Shown here: one piece after another, positions 7,167 through 8,931 of the stretch
How positions within the stretch are numbered: position 1 is the first letter of the stretch
Layout: every line of letters begins with the position of its first letter
Assembly: GCA_029012165.1 (NCBI GenBank)
Contig: JAQXLO010000101.1
Location: 1-8,931 of the forward strand
Source of the DNA: Oscillospiraceae bacterium
Lineage (GTDB): Bacteria > Bacillota > Clostridia > Oscillospirales > Acutalibacteraceae
Length of the DNA stretch: 8,931 nt
Direction of reading: 5' to 3'
Notes under the pieces: model-generated
What the model saw: only the letters and a program-made list of their open reading frames with translations
What the model was told of the DNA's origin: nothing
The model's database searches: none
Made by a program: the position numbers and the translations under genes

Positions 7167-7312
7167 ATTGCGAAGTAAGATTTTTTGTCAGGTTGTACGA
7201 AAAGTCCGCCGATTTGCTGACGCAATTCAAGGGCTTTTTGTGCAAGCTGACGGAATAAGATTCGAGTAAGGCGTGCGCCGCAATTTGTGCGGTGGTACCT
7301 TAATTTTTGTTG

Positions 7313-7341
7313 ATTATACCACATTCCTGCGGATTCGTAAA
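7313..7341 (-). promoter_or_regulatory. Sigma-A type promoter for the HAD-GH38 operon
   Basis: On the - strand TTTACG (7341-7336) and a perfect TATAAT (7318-7313) are separated by 17 bases. TGG directly precedes the -10 box, the same extended -10 form as the secG promoter. Transcription would begin near 7306. The region further upstream (7343-7380) is A/T-rich. It separates HAD-GH38 from the phosphatase and oxidoreductase genes as a transcription unit, although read-through from those genes is possible because no terminator is evident between them. Confidence 0.75.
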
Positions 7342-7388
7342 TAGATAGTACATAAAAATTCGCTTTCCACAATATAAAATGCGGTTAA

Positions 7389-7508
7389 GAGCGCAGCAGT
7401 CAGCCAGGAGATACAGCAGCCATTCTGCGCCTGTTTGAAGAAGAGGATCCGATCCCCTTTTTCGATTACGACTTTTACAGAAATCGACTCTATTTTTTAA
7501 AGCCGTAG
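7389..7508 (+). pseudogene. Possible 3' remnant of an unidentified + strand gene
   Basis: Immediately after an in-frame TAA (7386-7388), the + strand reads 39 sense codons to TAG at 7506-7508 with a protein-like composition: GDTAAILRLFEEED near the middle, then PIPFFDYDFYRNRLYF and LKP at the end. It has no start codon or ribosome binding site and is too short for the track of long open frames. Its last 19 bases overlap the 3' end of the convergent phosphatase-fold gene, a normal arrangement for a convergent neighbour. I read it as the C-terminal stump of a gene whose 5' part has been lost or replaced by the leader element to its left. I do not recognise the family. A chance open frame is a real alternative for this length. 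Confidence 0.3.
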
Positions 7509-8260
7509 AAGTGGATAACGTTCATGTCCTCGTCCATCTCCAACCCGTGGGAGCCACGCCCGCCGTCGATCTCATGGCAGCCATGGTCGGGACAGAAGCC
7601 ATAGAATACCTTTTTGTCTGTGTAATTTTTTTCGATCAGCTTGACGAGCTGCGTATAGGTTTTCACGTTCTGTGCCAGATGCATTAAGGATCTTTTGCGT
7701 TCCGGCCCGATGGCGTGCATCATGCTGTCGAAGTCCGGGTTATAGATGACCAAAACATCGTACTTGTCCGCTTCGATCAGCTGCTTTGCCTTGCGGTTGA
7801 CCTGAAATTTGGTCGGATAAATGTAGTAGTCCATGTCCCGCTTTAAAAAGATTTTGGAAATGCTGTCGCCGGCCGTGGAAACGATGGCAACTTTTTTGCC
7901 CGCCTTAAGCAGATAGTCAAACATGGTGTCCACCTGCAGTACGGGTTTTTCGTAGCGCTGAATGCCGTGCTTTTCCGGCATCAGACCGGTGTACATACTC
8001 GCAAAGCAGACGGGCGTGACGCTGGGCATGACGGAACGCATTTTCAGCGCATATTGCGAGCAGCTTTTGGCAGGCGCGAAAATATCCGGATACTTTTCAT
8101 ACAGCCACCATGCGACAGCGTCCGGGTTATACAGAACCACTCTGTCCGCCTTTTCCGACAGCACTTCGTTGGGAACGTCAATGCCGTCCGGCACTTCGAT
8201 GCCGAGAACGTGCAGGGCAGTGGCGCAGACGCTGGAAATACATCTTTGGTTTTCGTTCAT
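7490..8260 (-). CDS. Alkaline-phosphatase-superfamily metalloenzyme (phosphatase/phosphodiesterase-like)
   Basis: A 256-residue protein with the two-metal alkaline phosphatase/nucleotide pyrophosphatase core. Candidate ligands, in order: Asp47 in YNPDAVAW; Thr82 in PSVTPVCFASMYTG as the likely nucleophile, followed by MPEKHGI; Asp178 and His182 in DFDSMMHAIG (D-x3-H); Asp225-His226 in CPDHG; and His238 in GSHG. This family hydrolyses phosphomonoesters or phosphodiesters; the substrate is unknown. It is short, without the large insertions of true nucleotide pyrophosphatases, and has no signal peptide, so it should be cytoplasmic. The N-terminal segment before Asp47, containing CATALHVLGIEVP, resembles the helix and loop that normally close this fold at the C-terminus, suggesting a permuted order. 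The start ATG has AAAGGA about nine bases upstream. The oxidoreductase stop lies 39 bases upstream, so the two genes probably share an operon. Stop is TAG. Confidence 0.87.
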   Translation of the reverse strand: MNENQRCISSVCATALHVLGIEVPDGIDVPNEVLSEKADRVVLYNPDAVAWWLYEKYPDIFAPAKSCSQYALKMRSVMPSVTPVCFASMYTGLMPEKHGIQRYEKPVLQVDTMFDYLLKAGKKVAIVSTAGDSISKIFLKRDMDYYIYPTKFQVNRKAKQLIEADKYDVLVIYNPDFDSMMHAIGPERKRSLMHLAQNVKTYTQLVKLIEKNYTDKKVFYGFCPDHGCHEIDGGRGSHGLEMDEDMNVIHFYGFKK

Positions 8261-8299
8261 GGTCAGAATTCCTTTCCTTCTTCAAATTCATGGACAATG

Positions 8300-8931
8300 T
8301 TATTCGTCGTCCTGCGGATAGAGTACGCCGATCTGCCGGCGGATGGCATCCATCTGCCGTGCGATATACAGCGTTTGCTCCTGCGTGACGACGGGACTTT
8401 CCGTAAGCCCCTGTGCAATGCAGTCGCAAACGTGTGCGATCTGCTCCTCGAATCCGTTTCCACGGTAGGGCGTGGGGATGCTGTACTGTTCACCGTTGAG
8501 CAGATTGACCTCGATGTTTTGCGGAGCATAGAATCGGTTCAGGTGGACATATCCCTTTGTACCGTAAATATACCCCTCATTGGGTTTGCGCAGCAGAACG
8601 GCGCTGGATAGATCGGCAATTGCGCCGTTGTCGTACTGCATAAGTACGCAGGCGTGTGCGTCAATGCCGTGATACAGATCGGCAGATGCCTGTATTTTTC
8701 GGACTGCTTTTCCAAGGTACCACGATGCAAAGCTTAAACCGTAGACACCCACGTCCAAAAGGGAGCCGCCGCCGTTTGCGGCTTTGAGCACATGGTGATC
8801 CATTTCGTCCGCATCCAGCGTGTAGCAAAATTTCCCCTCTACGCCTCGAACTTCGCCGAGCAGTCCGTCCTCGATCAGCTTCATCGTTTGGATGGTGCCG
8901 GGTACCAGCCTTGCCCACATGGCTTCCATGA
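8300..8931 (-). CDS. Gfo/Idh/MocA-family oxidoreductase, N-terminus outside the window
   Basis: The frame is open to the right edge; 209 complete codons after the first visible Met are shown, and the preceding partial codon (xTC) fits the FMEAMW motif of this family, so the first Met seen is internal. The NAD(P)-binding Rossmann domain and the catalytic EKP lysine lie beyond the window. Visible is the C-terminal alpha/beta substrate domain, with MEAMWARLVPGTIQ, GEVRGVEG, and GGGSLLDVGVYGLSFASW, where Asp and Tyr occupy the positions of the family's D-x-G-x-H/Y motif. This form is typical of the dihydrodiol/xylose dehydrogenase branch. Family members oxidise or reduce sugars and cyclitols, and some are NAD-dependent glycosidases; the substrate here is unknown. 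The phosphatase-fold gene follows after 39 bases, in the same direction. Confidence 0.9.
   Translation of the reverse strand, partial: MEAMWARLVPGTIQTMKLIEDGLLGEVRGVEGKFCYTLDADEMDHHVLKAANGGGSLLDVGVYGLSFASWYLGKAVRKIQASADLYHGIDAHACVLMQYDNGAIADLSSAVLLRKPNEGYIYGTKGYVHLNRFYAPQNIEVNLLNGEQYSIPTPYRGNGFEEQIAHVCDCIAQGLTESPVVTQEQTLYIARQMDAIRRQIGVLYPQDDE

Larger units (their letters stand above)
7118..7306 (-). other. Structured ~190-base leader of the HAD/GH38 operon, possibly a dispersed intergenic repeat
   Basis: This stretch between the predicted transcription start and the HAD start codon has no gene I can support. At its 5' end TAAGG (7267-7271) and CCTTA (7298-7302) enclose the inner stem CCGCA/TGCGG. 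CGTCAGC occurs twice on the - strand (7246-7252 and 7216-7222), and either copy could pair with CTGAC at 7187-7191, giving mutually exclusive hairpins. The inverted repeat at 7146-7166 follows. One - strand frame stays open for 80 codons (7130-7372), ending in TGA that overlaps the 7133 ATG, but no conventional start lies inside the transcript and the frame runs through the promoter. Such an open, structured unit is what an intergenic repeat family or a cis-regulatory RNA would look like; I do not recognise a known riboswitch. Confidence 0.35.

Noticed and set aside
5414..7178. Long + strand open frames of 239 and 360 codons (5414-6133 and 6096-7178)
   Set aside because: Both are mirror frames of the GH38 and HAD genes, whose motifs and operon structure are clear; no start signals or families were seen.
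7280..7302. GGTGGTACC resembling the T-box antiterminator motif on the + strand
   Set aside because: There is no T-box specifier stem, no terminator and no + strand gene downstream; the bases belong to the 5' hairpin of the - strand leader.
7130..7372. 80-codon - strand frame as a leader peptide gene
   Set aside because: Its ATG lies upstream of the predicted promoter, no ribosome binding site precedes it, and no ATG or GTG occurs in frame after the predicted transcription start; treated as part of a possible repeat instead.
7391..7430. GCGCAG/CTGCGC inverted repeat with a 28-base loop
   Set aside because: The stem is 6 bp with a long loop and no T tract, and it falls in the coding-like + strand fragment, so chance is sufficient.
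7443..7463. GAGGATC/GATCCCC followed by five T as a terminator
   Set aside because: The two arms are separated by a single base, so the full stem cannot form; the remaining pairs are too few.
1..8931. tRNA, rRNA, CRISPR array, or insertion sequence with transposase
   Set aside because: Nearly all of the window is covered by recognisable genes. The gaps show no cloverleaf, regularly spaced repeats, terminal inverted repeats or transposase fragments.

Overview
The window looks like chromosomal DNA from a moderate-GC, low-copy Gram-positive anaerobe of the Clostridia, most likely a gut Oscillospirales/Ruminococcaceae-type bacterium. This rests on a divergent ParE/ParC-like pair, a Firmicutes-type SecG, strong GGAGG-like ribosome binding sites, -10/-35 promoters with extended -10 elements, and a sugar-catabolism style gene set. 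The assignment to a group is inference from gene character, not from a marker gene.

Left part, + strand (1-3199). The 3' end of a type II topoisomerase B subunit is followed after 13 bases by the complete A subunit. After a 214-base gap holding a strong promoter comes secG, the small subunit of the Sec translocon, closed by a textbook rho-independent terminator at 3167-3199.

Right part, - strand (3218-8931). Reading leftwards from the window's right end: the C-terminal two thirds of a Gfo/Idh/MocA oxidoreductase; a short alkaline-phosphatase-superfamily metalloenzyme 39 bases later; a 370-base gap; then a HAD phosphatase and a large GH38 (alpha-mannosidase-like) protein whose ribosome binding site overlaps the HAD stop codon. 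The gap has its own - strand promoter (7313-7341) and a structured leader of about 190 bases. It also holds a coding-looking + strand fragment that may be the 3' stump of a lost gene. A hairpin at 3218-3243 separates the convergent secG and GH38 genes.

How the genes may work together: the topoisomerase pair and secG are housekeeping. The four - strand genes encode a glycosidase-fold protein, a sugar-phosphate type HAD enzyme, a metal-dependent phosphatase/phosphodiesterase-fold enzyme and an NAD(P)-dependent sugar oxidoreductase. None of the three complete proteins shows a signal peptide, so together they suggest cytoplasmic processing of an imported, perhaps phosphorylated, glycoside. The substrate cannot be read from the sequence.

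Most notable points: (1) the GH38 protein keeps the HxD and HD metal motifs but has Phe where the family's nucleophile/zinc-ligand Asp belongs; (2) the phosphatase-fold protein carries at its N-terminus a segment that normally sits at the C-terminus of this superfamily; (3) the topoisomerase pair departs from consensus at several active-site-proximal positions, including Ala at the quinolone-contacting Ser; (4) the HAD/GH38 leader looks like a mobile or repeated intergenic element next to a gene stump.
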